Shown here: in pieces, positions 1-8,789 of the stretch
Layout of the letters: every line of letters starts with the position of its first letter
How positions within the stretch are numbered: position 1 is the stretch's first letter
Source of the DNA: an uncultured Clostridia bacterium
GTDB lineage: Bacteria; Bacillota; Clostridia; Christensenellales; Borkfalkiaceae
Reading direction: 5' to 3'
NCBI GenBank assembly: GCA_944327465.1
Contig: CALVHH010000005.1
Location: forward strand, 1-64,000
DNA: 64,000 nucleotides
The notes under the pieces: model-generated
What the model was told of the DNA's origin: nothing
Seen by the model: only the letters and a program-made list of their open reading frames with translations
Database searches by the model: none
Position numbers and translations under genes: made by a program

Positions 1-31
1 GCTCTGTTTGTTGTAGAACGAGTATGAGAAT

Positions 32-79
32 CTCCGTCGGTTCGAACAGGCGCCCTGCGGCGCCGACCCGCCGAGGGAG
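32..79. other. Nested hairpin of unknown role near the window edge
   Basis: CTCC (32-35) and TCGG (37-40) pair with CCGA (71-74) and GGAG (76-79), and an inner GGCGCC pair (49-54 with 59-64) closes over CTGC. No T-run follows, so it does not look like an intrinsic terminator. I see no gene in 1-251. The hairpin could be the end of an RNA gene or a dispersed repeat that starts outside the window. Confidence 0.4.
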
Positions 80-109
80 CCCCGATAATGGATCCTCGCT
101 TGAAATTTC

Positions 110-149
110 TTGGCGTGTGAGTATATAGATTGGCGTGTGAGCTTATAGA
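110..149. repeat. Two-copy 20-bp direct tandem repeat
   Basis: Units at 110-129 and 130-149 share TTGGCGTGTGAG followed by TATAGA at the end, differing at two positions. They lie in non-coding sequence just upstream of a plus-strand promoter-like site. The role is unknown. Confidence 0.7.
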
Positions 150-195
150 TTAAAGCATGTGCGGCATTGTCAAAGCAGCGCGTGTCGTATGAGGG

Positions 196-224
196 TTTAC
201 AATTCTTTGTCCGTGTGCTATAAT
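196..224 (+). promoter_or_regulatory. Promoter-like site, antisense to the amidase gene
   Basis: TTTACA (196-201), a 17-bp spacer and a perfect TATAAT (219-224). Transcription would start near 231 and run against the 3' end of the minus-strand amidase gene. No convincing plus-strand gene follows, so this is either an antisense RNA promoter or a chance match. Confidence 0.4.
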
Positions 225-251
225 ATCTGTGTCATGTGCGGCAGGGCGTAT

Positions 252-734
252 TTACTTGCGAACGCCCTCTATATGTATGCCGCGCACTTTTGCAAAATTG
301 TACGAATTCAGCGGCCGCATGTATGCGTCGTACGAATGCGCCGCTACGAATATTTTTCTTCCTTTGACGGCTACAACTACGGGCGAGTGGTAAAAGTCGT
401 CCGTTGCGGTTGCTAACTGAACTATGTCGCCCGGCTGTAATTTGTCCAAGTCGGCGCGCACGGCAAACGGACCTTCGCCGTCGTTGCCGGTCAGAAAGTT
501 GAAAAGATATTCCACGCCCGTCCAGGCGGGGGCGCGATCGTCTATATTTTTGTAGTACCAGCCGAATGTCGGCGTAAAGTTCATCACTCCCGACCCGGCA
601 AATATGCACTGCGATGCAAAGTTCGTGCAGTCGCCGCCTATATTGTTGAAGTTGTAAAATTTCGGATTGCGTCCGAACGCCCATCTCTTTGCGTAGGCAA
701 CGGCGGCTGTCCTGTCGTATTCTGTTATTTCCAT
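252..734 (-). CDS. Putative amidase (Amidase_6-like) domain protein
   Basis: The 160-residue protein matches the small amidase-like domain found in clostridial proteins (Pfam Amidase_6, recognised by eye). It opens with an AVxYAxxWA segment and NPKFYNF, then GGDCTNFASQ with Cys36 as probable nucleophile, and has His116 and an AAHSYDAY segment around His133. There is no signal peptide, so it would act in the cytosol unless exported another way; the substrate is unknown. It is a stand-alone domain, divergent from the amidohydrolase gene, and the ATG at 734 has only a weak ribosome-binding site. The hairpin arms AGGGCGT and ACGCCCT (243-249, 262-268) overlap the stop codon. Confidence 0.8.
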   Translation of the reverse strand: MEITEYDRTAAVAYAKRWAFGRNPKFYNFNNIGGDCTNFASQCIFAGSGVMNFTPTFGWYYKNIDDRAPAWTGVEYLFNFLTGNDGEGPFAVRADLDKLQPGDIVQLATATDDFYHSPVVVAVKGRKIFVAAHSYDAYMRPLNSYNFAKVRGIHIEGVRK

Positions 735-787
735 ATTATATATTATGAATTATGTCTGCCGCGTTGACACGGCAGAAAGGAGCGGAT

Positions 788-1699
788 ATGAAAATTATCG
801 ATGCGCACGCCCATGTCGTGCAGTATATTGCAGGCTTTACTTCCCGCGGAGAGCTCCGCGGCATAGGCGGGGGCATGGCGCGCTATGCCGACGGCACTGC
901 TTTCCGTATGCTTCCGCCCGGTATGGGCGAATATTCCGCCTCGCCCGAAGATCTGCTGGCGGTCATGGATGAAAACGGCGTCGAAAAGGTCGTGCTGCTG
1001 CAGGGGCAGTTCTTTGGCTTTCAGAACGAATACACTGCCGAGGCAATAAAAAAATATCCTCAAAGATTTGTCGGCGCTGCAAGCTATGACCCGTTCTGCG
1101 TCAAGGCGGATGAAGTCAAAGCCCGTCTGTTCGGCGAACTTGGCTTCAGGGCGGTCAAATTCGAAGTGAGCAACGGTTCGGGGCTCATGGCGTATCATCC
1201 GCCCGTCGACCTCGACGGCGAGCTGATGCACGCACAGTATAAATATGCCGCCGACCACGGACTCGTGTTCGTCATAGATATCGGCAGACCGCGCAACTGC
1301 TGCTGGCAGACCGCAGCGCTTGCCTCGGCAATAAAAAAGTATCCGTCGCTGACCTTTGTCATCTGTCATCTGCTTGCGCCGCAGCGCACCGACGTCGAAC
1401 TTTTAAAGCGCGAACTCGGCGCGTTCGCGCTGCCAAACGTCTATTTTGATATCGCCTCCCTCGCCGCAAACCAGCAGCCGGAAACTTATCCTTATCCCAC
1501 AGCCGTCGAACATTTAAGAACGGCAAAGGCAGAGGTGGGGGCGCAAAAGCTCATGTTCGGCACGGACATGCCCTCCAATCTCTGTCGCGACAGCTATGCT
1601 CACCTAAAGGACTACATAATTGAAAGCGGCGTCTTTAATGAGTGCGAGCTTGAAAGTATTTTCTATGATTGCGCAGAGAGTATTTATTTTGCGCGTTAA
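788..1699 (+). CDS. Amidohydrolase family protein (Amidohydro_2 type)
   Basis: This 303-residue TIM-barrel metal hydrolase or decarboxylase resembles the ACMSD / 4-oxalomesaconate-type amidohydrolases. The metal-binding DAHAH motif lies at residues 5-9, a conserved ICH at His194 and a GTD at Asp260 near the end. The substrate cannot be told from sequence. I chose the ATG at 788 because AAAGGAG lies just before it and the protein then begins MKIIDAHAH as expected; the longer frame from 752 adds unconserved residues. A hairpin (755-776, TCTGCCG/CGGCAGA) sits directly upstream of the ribosome-binding site and could affect translation. Confidence 0.85.
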   Translation: MKIIDAHAHVVQYIAGFTSRGELRGIGGGMARYADGTAFRMLPPGMGEYSASPEDLLAVMDENGVEKVVLLQGQFFGFQNEYTAEAIKKYPQRFVGAASYDPFCVKADEVKARLFGELGFRAVKFEVSNGSGLMAYHPPVDLDGELMHAQYKYAADHGLVFVIDIGRPRNCCWQTAALASAIKKYPSLTFVICHLLAPQRTDVELLKRELGAFALPNVYFDIASLAANQQPETYPYPTAVEHLRTAKAEVGAQKLMFGTDMPSNLCRDSYAHLKDYIIESGVFNECELESIFYDCAESIYFAR

Positions 1700-1702
1700 A
1701 TA

Positions 1703-1763
1703 TATAAGCTTGGCTTATACATTGTATAAAATTTTGCGATATTCATAATATTGTATAAAATTT
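1703..1763. promoter_or_regulatory. Inverted and direct repeats upstream of gdhA
   Basis: A 7-bp inverted repeat, TATAAGC-ttg-GCTTATA (1703-1719), is followed by two copies of ATTGTATAAAATTT (1721-1734 and 1750-1763). The second copy abuts the gdhA -35 element. Placement suggests binding sites for a regulator of glutamate dehydrogenase, but no such protein can be named. Confidence 0.4.
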
Positions 1764-1790
1764 GTATATTTTCTCAATATATGTTATACT
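1762..1790 (+). promoter_or_regulatory. gdhA promoter
   Basis: TTGTAT (1762-1767), a 17-bp spacer and TATACT (1785-1790). The expected start near 1797 leaves a leader of about 55 nt before the gdhA ATG. Confidence 0.6.
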
Positions 1791-1810
1791 GAGTACACAT
1801 TTGAACTTAA

Positions 1811-3187
<1,377 letters not shown>

Positions 3188-3205
3188 TAAAATTGTTTTT
3201 CATAG

Positions 3206-3264
3206 GCAATACGCTTCGTATTGCAAAGGCGGCGGAACCGTTCGTAAACGGTTCCGCCGCTTTC
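3206..3264 (+). terminator. gdhA terminator region, two adjacent hairpins
   Basis: GCAATACG-ctt-CGTATTGC (3206-3224) is followed by a 14-bp perfect stem (3229-3242 with 3247-3260, loop CGTA) and TTT. The second hairpin is the likely intrinsic terminator. Confidence 0.8.
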
Positions 3265-3290
3265 CTGTATTATATAAATACTTAAAATTA

Positions 3291-3319
3291 TTGACAAACA
3301 ATAATCTATATGTTATAGT
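3291..3319 (+). promoter_or_regulatory. Promoter of the 8-TM/XRE/lipoprotein cassette
   Basis: TTGACA (3291-3296), a 17-bp spacer and TATAGT (3314-3319). Confidence 0.75.
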
Positions 3320-3338
3320 ATTATCGTTAAACAATAAT
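3320..3338. promoter_or_regulatory. Palindromic operator candidate at the cassette promoter
   Basis: ATTATCGTT-a-AACAATAAT is a 19-bp palindrome with one mismatch, lying directly after the -10 and over the expected start point. A lone half-site AACAATAAT is also present at 3298-3306 between -35 and -10. The arrangement fits autoregulation by the XRE protein encoded in the same transcript (inference). Confidence 0.5.
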
Positions 3339-3354
3339 TTTAGTGAGGATAACC

Positions 3355-4329
3355 GTGAAAAATTTTAAATACTATGGTGAAGTTGCGCTTGCACTTCTTG
3401 CCGTCGTATGTATAATAGTCGCCGTGTGCGGACCGCAGGGGCAGGATATATTTACTGTAATCTCTTCACCCTTTGTTGGGGCGGGCAACTGTATACGCGG
3501 CATGAGTTCGGGCGGCAACACAGTCGGCGGATGGATTTTATACATATTTATAGGTATAATCCCGCTCATCTTTCCATTGGTAAAAATTATTTTGAAGCGC
3601 AAAGTCTATGTCGGTTCACTTCTGTGGGGCATACTGTGCGTGTATACATTTATAATGATGTATTTGTTGGTAAACCCGCATCTTTTGAGAAGCGAGGCAA
3701 TATTGGTTTCGGAAGAGTGGAATGCTGTTTATCTTGATACTGTAAAGCACGGTGCCTGCATAATTTGGTATGCACTCGCGCTCTTATGCGTTTTGTTTGA
3801 GTGTGCGGGACTGTTAATAAAGAGGAGTAATAGTTCGTACATCTTTGCGCTCATCATAATGTACGTGCTTGCCGTCGTGTATGTAATTTCTGCGTTCTAT
3901 GGCGAAGTTGCTGATGCCGTAAGCATAATTTCATCGGTAAGTGAGACAACTTTGGTAAATATGCCTATAAATGTGTTTGCTGCGGTGTTATCTGCTGCAA
4001 TGGGCATTGTTCCTGCAGTGACAACTGTAATTTTGCTCTGCGTTTGCGCATCGTTTGTTTGTGCTTTAAGACGTGACAATTTAAGTCCGCGTCTTATCGG
4101 CTATATCGACAGGGTGGCAAAGCTTTCCAAAATTTCTATCGTCGTTACTTTGATTTGTGCTATAGCTAACAATGTTGTTCAGCTTGCGCTATCAAAATGG
4201 CTGCTCAATGTCAGCTTTTTGCTGATGATTCCGCTCTCGTCGCTACTCGTTGTCTGTCTTGTGTTGATTACAGCCGGAGTTTTAAAGCGCGCAATTGCGG
4301 CTAATGAAGAAAATAAACTTGTGATATAA
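3355..4329 (+). CDS. Eight-helix membrane protein with DUF2975-like C-terminal end
   Basis: This 324-residue integral membrane protein has about eight hydrophobic segments, near residues 8-25, 60-80, 87-108, 133-155, 163-185, 206-233, 255-278 and 287-308. The final stretch, a helix followed by LKRAIAANEENKLVI, resembles the end of DUF2975 proteins. DUF2975 genes are often paired with a small YozG-like regulator, as here, but those proteins are about half this length, so this may be a doubled or expanded version. The GTG at 3355 is chosen for the GAGG six bases before it. It is one base from the next gene. Function unknown. Confidence 0.75.
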   Translation: MKNFKYYGEVALALLAVVCIIVAVCGPQGQDIFTVISSPFVGAGNCIRGMSSGGNTVGGWILYIFIGIIPLIFPLVKIILKRKVYVGSLLWGILCVYTFIMMYLLVNPHLLRSEAILVSEEWNAVYLDTVKHGACIIWYALALLCVLFECAGLLIKRSNSSYIFALIIMYVLAVVYVISAFYGEVADAVSIISSVSETTLVNMPINVFAAVLSAAMGIVPAVTTVILLCVCASFVCALRRDNLSPRLIGYIDRVAKLSKISIVVTLICAIANNVVQLALSKWLLNVSFLLMIPLSSLLVVCLVLITAGVLKRAIAANEENKLVI

Positions 4330-4330
4330 T

Positions 4331-4552
4331 ATGGCTATAATTGTAAAACTCGATGAGGCGCTCAAAAGGCGTGGTATAACTTCAAAGGAACTGTGCGAAC
4401 TTGTAGGCATAACCGAGGCAAATATGTCCGTTTTGCGCAGCGGTAAGGCAAAGGCTGTGCGCTTTACAACGCTCAACGCCATCTGTTATCATTTGCAGTG
4501 CACTCCGGGTGAGATTTTGCAATTTGACGGGGAGGATAATAAAAATGATTAA
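4331..4552 (+). CDS. Small XRE/Cro-type regulator, YozG-like
   Basis: This 73-residue protein is almost entirely one helix-turn-helix domain. It contains ALKRRGITSKELCELVGI as helices 1-2 and the recognition region EANMSVLRSGKAKAVRF, then a C-terminal CTPGEILQF that is typical of the YozG group. It starts one base after the membrane-protein stop and overlaps the following lipoprotein gene by 8 bp, so it is translationally coupled at both ends. It probably represses its own operon through the palindrome at 3320-3338 (inference from position). Confidence 0.85.
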   Translation: MAIIVKLDEALKRRGITSKELCELVGITEANMSVLRSGKAKAVRFTTLNAICYHLQCTPGEILQFDGEDNKND

Positions 4553-5399
4553 AAAAATTTTGACTATGTTACTTGCTTCGGCAATAATTTTAAGTTTTTC
4601 GGCATGCTCGTTGGCTGTACCTGATGATGATAACGTCGACGGCAATAACTTGCCTGCATTTGGCACAGATAAGATGGTGGGCTTTTTCGCGGTAATATAC
4701 GACGGGGAGGGCAATCCGCTCACATCTACCGATTTTGAAAGCGACGATGCCGTCAAATATTACCGAGAACAGGTGAAATTTGATGATGGAACCGGCGATT
4801 ATTATATCGCCTTTACAAGTGGTGCCGACGTATTGGGTAATGTACGGCTGCGCCATACTTCCGGTGCGGATGAAGGGCTGGAAATAGACGTGGATCTGAA
4901 TTTCACGTATGAGCTCGAAGGCTCGGTTATGTATCTGTACGGAGTGTACTTTGATGAAGAAAATTGGTCGTACTATGTCAATGCCGAATTGACAGTGGTC
5001 GCACTTAGTTCTATGTCGGGTTCGGAGATCTCGCAAAATCTAAGGGCAACTGCAAATATGGATGACGACGAAGAACAAACGATCACTTATACATGTTCTG
5101 TCAATATAGATTTAATCTATACCGATTATCTTACACAAGTCAATATTTTTGAGTTTGATGCAGGCAATAATGTAATAAAGTCAAGTACAAGGCAGCGTGG
5201 CGAAAACTATCAGGCGGGCGAAAATTGTCAGTATGTGATAGTTGAACAGGTTTTCACCGATAAAAATGGAGAGCGGTACTCAAAGCGTTCCTTGGTAGAT
5301 AGGTCGCAAGAAGATGATGAGGAGAGGACAATAAATCTGTTCTATGCAAACGGCGACGGGTTTACTGCGGAGGATGCTCTAAAAATTGATTTTTCATAA
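4545..5399 (+). CDS. Predicted lipoprotein, unknown function
   Basis: The 284-residue precursor begins with MIKKI, a hydrophobic core and the lipobox FSAC, so Cys21 would be lipidated and the protein anchored outside the membrane. The rest is acidic and rich in beta-type segments, with no domain I recognise. GGGGAGG at 4529-4535 sets the ATG at 4545, which overlaps the XRE gene by 8 bp. It completes the three-gene cassette, which suggests an envelope-sensing or protective function linked to the membrane protein, but that is only inference. Confidence 0.8.
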   Translation: MIKKILTMLLASAIILSFSACSLAVPDDDNVDGNNLPAFGTDKMVGFFAVIYDGEGNPLTSTDFESDDAVKYYREQVKFDDGTGDYYIAFTSGADVLGNVRLRHTSGADEGLEIDVDLNFTYELEGSVMYLYGVYFDEENWSYYVNAELTVVALSSMSGSEISQNLRATANMDDDEEQTITYTCSVNIDLIYTDYLTQVNIFEFDAGNNVIKSSTRQRGENYQAGENCQYVIVEQVFTDKNGERYSKRSLVDRSQEDDEERTINLFYANGDGFTAEDALKIDFS

Positions 5400-5409
5400 A
5401 TGGTGTGTC

Positions 5410-5440
5410 GGGGTGTACGCAAAGTGCGCCCCGCATATTT
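5410..5440 (+). terminator. Terminator of the lipoprotein cassette
   Basis: A 9-bp stem including G-U pairs, GGGGTGTAC (5410-5418) with GTGCGCCCC (5424-5432), loop GCAAA, followed by GCATATTTT. Confidence 0.6.
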
Positions 5441-5456
5441 TAATCCGGTAATTTAG

Positions 5457-5485
5457 TTGACTAAAGTGGTAAAATGTTATAAACT
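5457..5485 (+). promoter_or_regulatory. proBA promoter
   Basis: TTGACT (5457-5462), a 17-bp spacer and TAAACT (5480-5485). The leader to proB is only about 25 nt, which leaves no room for a T-box. Confidence 0.6.
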
Positions 5486-5514
5486 ATATCTAAGTAATTT
5501 AAGGCGTAAAAACT

Positions 5515-6282
5515 ATGCGGCTTGTGGTAAAGGTGGGCACGTCTACTCTCGCCCACGCAACGGGAAAACTAAATATCCGCAGGGTCGAAGAGCTCTGCAA
5601 GGTGCTCAGCGACATCAAAAATGCCGGTCATTCCGTCATACTCGTGTCGTCCGGCGCAATAGGCATGGGGGTGGGCAAGCTGAACCTTTCCGCCCGCCCT
5701 TTCGACATGCCCACCAAGCAGGCTGCCGCCGCGGTCGGTCAGTGCGAGCTCATGTATACATACGATAAGCTCTTCTCGCAGTACTATCACACCGTTGCGC
5801 AGATACTCATAACGGGTGACGACATCGAAAATGCCGGGCGCCGCGCCCACTTCGTCAACACAATGGAGCGCCTCCTTCAGCTCGGCGCCATTCCCGTTAT
5901 AAATGAAAACGACACCGTTGCCACAGCTGAAATTTCAGTCGGCGACAACGACACTCTAGCGGCGGTCGTCTCGGTAAATGTCGGTGCGGATATGCTCGTG
6001 CTGCTGAGCGACATCGACGGGTTGTATACCTCCGACCCCAAGAGCGATTCCTCGGCAGAGCTCATAGCCGAGGTGCGCGAGATCACGCCCGCCATGCTCG
6101 GTGCGGCGGGAGGAGCAGGTTCGTCCCTCGGTACGGGCGGCATGCTCACAAAACTTCGCGCCGCCGATATCTGCACTCGCGGCGGAGTTGACATGGTCAT
6201 CGCCAACGGCGGCGAGCCGGATATATTATATCAAATTATAAAGGGCGGGGGCAGGTGCACCCGATTCAGGTCAAAATTATGA
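5515..6282 (+). CDS. proB: Glutamate 5-kinase
   Basis: First step of proline synthesis: ATP-dependent phosphorylation of glutamate to gamma-glutamyl phosphate. The 255-residue protein is the amino-acid kinase domain alone. It starts RLVVKVGTSTL and has LVSSGAIGMGVGKL, NENDTVATAEISVGDNDTLAA and GTGGMLTKL. The C-terminal PUA domain present in E. coli and B. subtilis ProB (about 365 residues) is absent, and the frame ends soon after the kinase fold. Feedback inhibition may therefore differ (inference). The stop overlaps the proA start as ATGA. Confidence 0.95.
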   Translation: MRLVVKVGTSTLAHATGKLNIRRVEELCKVLSDIKNAGHSVILVSSGAIGMGVGKLNLSARPFDMPTKQAAAAVGQCELMYTYDKLFSQYYHTVAQILITGDDIENAGRRAHFVNTMERLLQLGAIPVINENDTVATAEISVGDNDTLAAVVSVNVGADMLVLLSDIDGLYTSDPKSDSSAELIAEVREITPAMLGAAGGAGSSLGTGGMLTKLRAADICTRGGVDMVIANGGEPDILYQIIKGGGRCTRFRSKL

Positions 6283-7541
6283 CGGCTACTACTGATATGC
6301 TTATAAAGGCAAATTCGGCAAAGAAGTCCGCGGCACTGCTCGATACGCAGTGCAAGCGCGATGCGCTTATGGCAATTGCGGACAGATTACAGAGTAATAT
6401 GTCTGATATACTTGCCGCAAACGCCGCCGATATGCGCACAGCCAAGGGCACTATGTCAGACGTAATGCTCGACAGATTGTATCTTGACGCTCAAAGAGTT
6501 AACTCAATGGCGCAGGGCGTCCGCGCCGTCGCAGCGCTGCCCGACCCTGTCGGCGAGGTCATCGAAGGGTTTACACGGGACGACGGGCTGAAGATAGATA
6601 AGGTGCGCGTTCCTCTAGGCGTGGTGGCTATAATCTACGAAAGCCGCCCCAACGTCACTTCGGACGCCGCAGCGCTCTGCCTTATGAGCGGCAACGTCTG
6701 CGTGCTCCGCGCTGGCAAGGAGGCGCATGCCTCGGCTGCGGCTATAGTGCGTGCAATGAAAGCGGGGCTTGTTGACTGTGGGGCAGATGAAAATTTAATA
6801 AATCTCGTCGAGGACACTTCGCGCTCGAGCGCCGAAGAGCTGATGACTGCTGCGGGCTTTATTGATTTGCTCATACCTCGCGGCGGGGCTGGGCTCATTA
6901 AATCTTGCGTCCGCAATGCCAAGGTGCCCGTCATACAGACGGGTACGGGCGTCTGCCATATCTATGTCGACGGCAGCGCCGATTTTGATATGGCGCTTAA
7001 AATCATAGTCAACGCCAAGTGCAGCCGCCCTTCGGTGTGCAACGCCGCCGAAGTCTGCCTCGTCGACAGGTGCATAGCTGCAAAATTTCTGCCCCGCCTG
7101 TACGATGCTCTCGTCACCGAAAGGACGCAGAACAAGGTCGGGCTGCTGCTCGATGACGGCGCATCCGCGCTCATCGGCGGCAGGAGCTTCACGTCGCCTG
7201 CGGGCGAGGGCGACTTCGACAGGGAATTTCTTGACTACAAGCTGGCTGTCGGCGTAGTCGACGGCGTAAACGGGGCGGTGGCGCACATTCTGGCTCATTC
7301 TACGGGTCACAGCGACTGCATAGTCACCTCGTCGCCGCAGAGCGCATCGCTCTTTACCCGCCTTGTCGACAGCGCCGCGGTATACGTCAACGCGTCCACC
7401 CGGTTCACAGACGGAGGCGAGTTCGGTCTCGGCTGCGAAATGGGCATATCCACTCAAAAACTGCATGCCCGCGGGCCGATGGGACTGAGGGAACTGACCA
7501 CATATAAATATATCGTCACCGGCAGCGGCAACGTGAGGTGA
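6279..7541 (+). CDS. proA: Glutamate-5-semialdehyde dehydrogenase
   Basis: Reduces gamma-glutamyl phosphate with NADPH to glutamate-5-semialdehyde, which cyclises to the proline precursor. The 420-residue protein has the family signatures PLGVVAIIYESRPNVT, LRAGKEA, IPRGGAGLI and the catalytic-Cys region NAKCSRPSVCNAAE. The ATG at 6279 overlaps the proB stop by 4 bp (ATGA) and gives a normal N-terminus; an upstream GTG at 6255 is possible but less likely. It is cotranscribed with proB and followed by a terminator at 7549. Confidence 0.95.
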   Translation: MTATTDMLIKANSAKKSAALLDTQCKRDALMAIADRLQSNMSDILAANAADMRTAKGTMSDVMLDRLYLDAQRVNSMAQGVRAVAALPDPVGEVIEGFTRDDGLKIDKVRVPLGVVAIIYESRPNVTSDAAALCLMSGNVCVLRAGKEAHASAAAIVRAMKAGLVDCGADENLINLVEDTSRSSAEELMTAAGFIDLLIPRGGAGLIKSCVRNAKVPVIQTGTGVCHIYVDGSADFDMALKIIVNAKCSRPSVCNAAEVCLVDRCIAAKFLPRLYDALVTERTQNKVGLLLDDGASALIGGRSFTSPAGEGDFDREFLDYKLAVGVVDGVNGAVAHILAHSTGHSDCIVTSSPQSASLFTRLVDSAAVYVNASTRFTDGGEFGLGCEMGISTQKLHARGPMGLRELTTYKYIVTGSGNVR

Positions 7542-7548
7542 CGGCAAA

Positions 7549-7574
7549 AAAGCACGTGCTTCGGCGCGTGTTTT
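7549..7574 (+). terminator. proBA terminator
   Basis: An 11-bp stem with a TTCG tetraloop (7549-7559 with 7564-7574), the 3' arm ending in TTTT. Confidence 0.7.
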
Positions 7575-7587
7575 CGCTTTCCTGCAA

Positions 7588-7616
7588 TTGACAATATTTT
7601 ATTGTCCTGCTATAAT
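7588..7616 (+). promoter_or_regulatory. Consensus promoter with embedded palindrome (AEC transporter)
   Basis: TTGACA (7588-7593), a 17-bp spacer and TATAAT (7611-7616). A perfect inverted repeat, GACAATA-ttt-TATTGTC (7590-7606), overlaps the -35 and fills most of the spacer, as expected for a repressor operator. The leader of about 57 nt holds one 7-bp hairpin ahead of AAAGGAG. Confidence 0.8.
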
Positions 7617-7679
7617 TTTCATGGAGCGCAGGGGAGGGAACGGTGAGCGCCGTTTCAGGCGAAAGGCAAAGGAGAAATA

Positions 7680-8759
7680 ATGTTAGATGTATTTATCACT
7701 TCGTTGAATGCCGTAGTGCCCATAGTGCTTTTAATACTTTTGGGCTATCTCTTAAGGCGTTTCAACTTTTTAAACGACGGCTTTGTGTCTGTCGGCAACA
7801 AGTTCGTGTTCAAAGTCTGCCTGCCCTGTATGCTGTTTGTAAATATCTACGACAGCATGGACAGCTTTGATATCGACTGGACCGTGGTCATCTATTCGGT
7901 CATAATAATCTGTGCCATATTTGCCCTCGGACTCCTAACGGCGGTGCTCACGACAAAGCAAAACAAGCGCCGCGGCGTCATTTTGCAGTGCACGTTCCGC
8001 AGCAACTTTGCCATAATCGGGCTCGTGCTCGTCGAAAGGCTGGGCGGCGATACTGCAATAGCCGGCATAGTTTCGGCGTTCTCCATACCCGTGTTCAACA
8101 TACTCGCCGTCGTCGCGCTCTCCATATTCGTCAGCGGGGAAGAGCAGCCTGCGCTCGGCGAAGGCTCTCCCGAAGCAGCCGGCGAGGTTGCTCAAGTTCG
8201 CCCCGCCCACAAGCACAGCGTTGGTCAGATACTTCTCAACATAGTCAAAAATCCTCTTATAATAGGCGTCGTGCTCGGTCTTGTCTTTGTCGGCATACGC
8301 GAACTCGAGCGCGCCGTCTGCGGCGGCGAAGTGCCTTTCCGCTTCGATAACCAGCTGCGCTTTCTGTACGAAGCCGTCACCGACATCAAATCCATAGCCT
8401 CGCCCCTTGCGCTCGTGGTGCTCGGCGGACAGTTCAAATTCTCCGCCGTCAGGGGCATGACAAAGGAAATAATCGTGGCTACCGCCTGGCGCATACTGCT
8501 TGCGCCCCTCATCGGCATAGGCGTAGCCGTGCTCTTGGATAACTATACCGATTGGTTCAATGTCTCCAACGCCGTCTATCCCACGCTGATAGCGCTCTTC
8601 GGCACACCCGTCGCCGTGTCCAGCGCCATCATGGCGGGGCAGATGAATAACGACGAGCAGCTCGCAACGCAGCTCGTCGTGTGGACGAGTATCTGTTCGG
8701 TCGTCACAATTTTCTTTACCGTGTTCATATTGATGTCCTGCGGACTGCTCACGGTATGA
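7680..8759 (+). CDS. AEC-family transporter (auxin efflux carrier type)
   Basis: This 359-residue membrane protein has about ten hydrophobic segments split into two halves by a hydrophilic loop near residues 155-180 (EEQPALGEG...). The N-terminal LLGYLLRRFNFL and the later FGTPVAVSSAIMAGQMNNDEQLA are typical of the AEC/malate-permease family in the bile/arsenite/riboflavin transporter superfamily. Members export or import organic acids or amino-acid-like anions; the substrate here is unknown. An AAAGGAG ribosome-binding site precedes the ATG. A GH28 gene follows after 30 bp, so the transporter might move a product of that pathway (inference). Confidence 0.85.
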   Translation: MLDVFITSLNAVVPIVLLILLGYLLRRFNFLNDGFVSVGNKFVFKVCLPCMLFVNIYDSMDSFDIDWTVVIYSVIIICAIFALGLLTAVLTTKQNKRRGVILQCTFRSNFAIIGLVLVERLGGDTAIAGIVSAFSIPVFNILAVVALSIFVSGEEQPALGEGSPEAAGEVAQVRPAHKHSVGQILLNIVKNPLIIGVVLGLVFVGIRELERAVCGGEVPFRFDNQLRFLYEAVTDIKSIASPLALVVLGGQFKFSAVRGMTKEIIVATAWRILLAPLIGIGVAVLLDNYTDWFNVSNAVYPTLIALFGTPVAVSSAIMAGQMNNDEQLATQLVVWTSICSVVTIFFTVFILMSCGLLTV

Positions 8760-8789
8760 GCGGTATCAATACTCAGGGGGGAATGATGT

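Noticed and set aside
159..416. Plus-strand ORF of 85 residues overlapping the amidase 3' end
   Set aside because: Composition is Cys/Arg/Tyr-rich with no recognisable motif, and the strand opposite has a clear amidase gene; it is a frame shadow.
7617..7680. Riboswitch in the AEC transporter leader
   Set aside because: The leader is only about 57 nt with one 7-bp hairpin and matches no riboswitch consensus I know.
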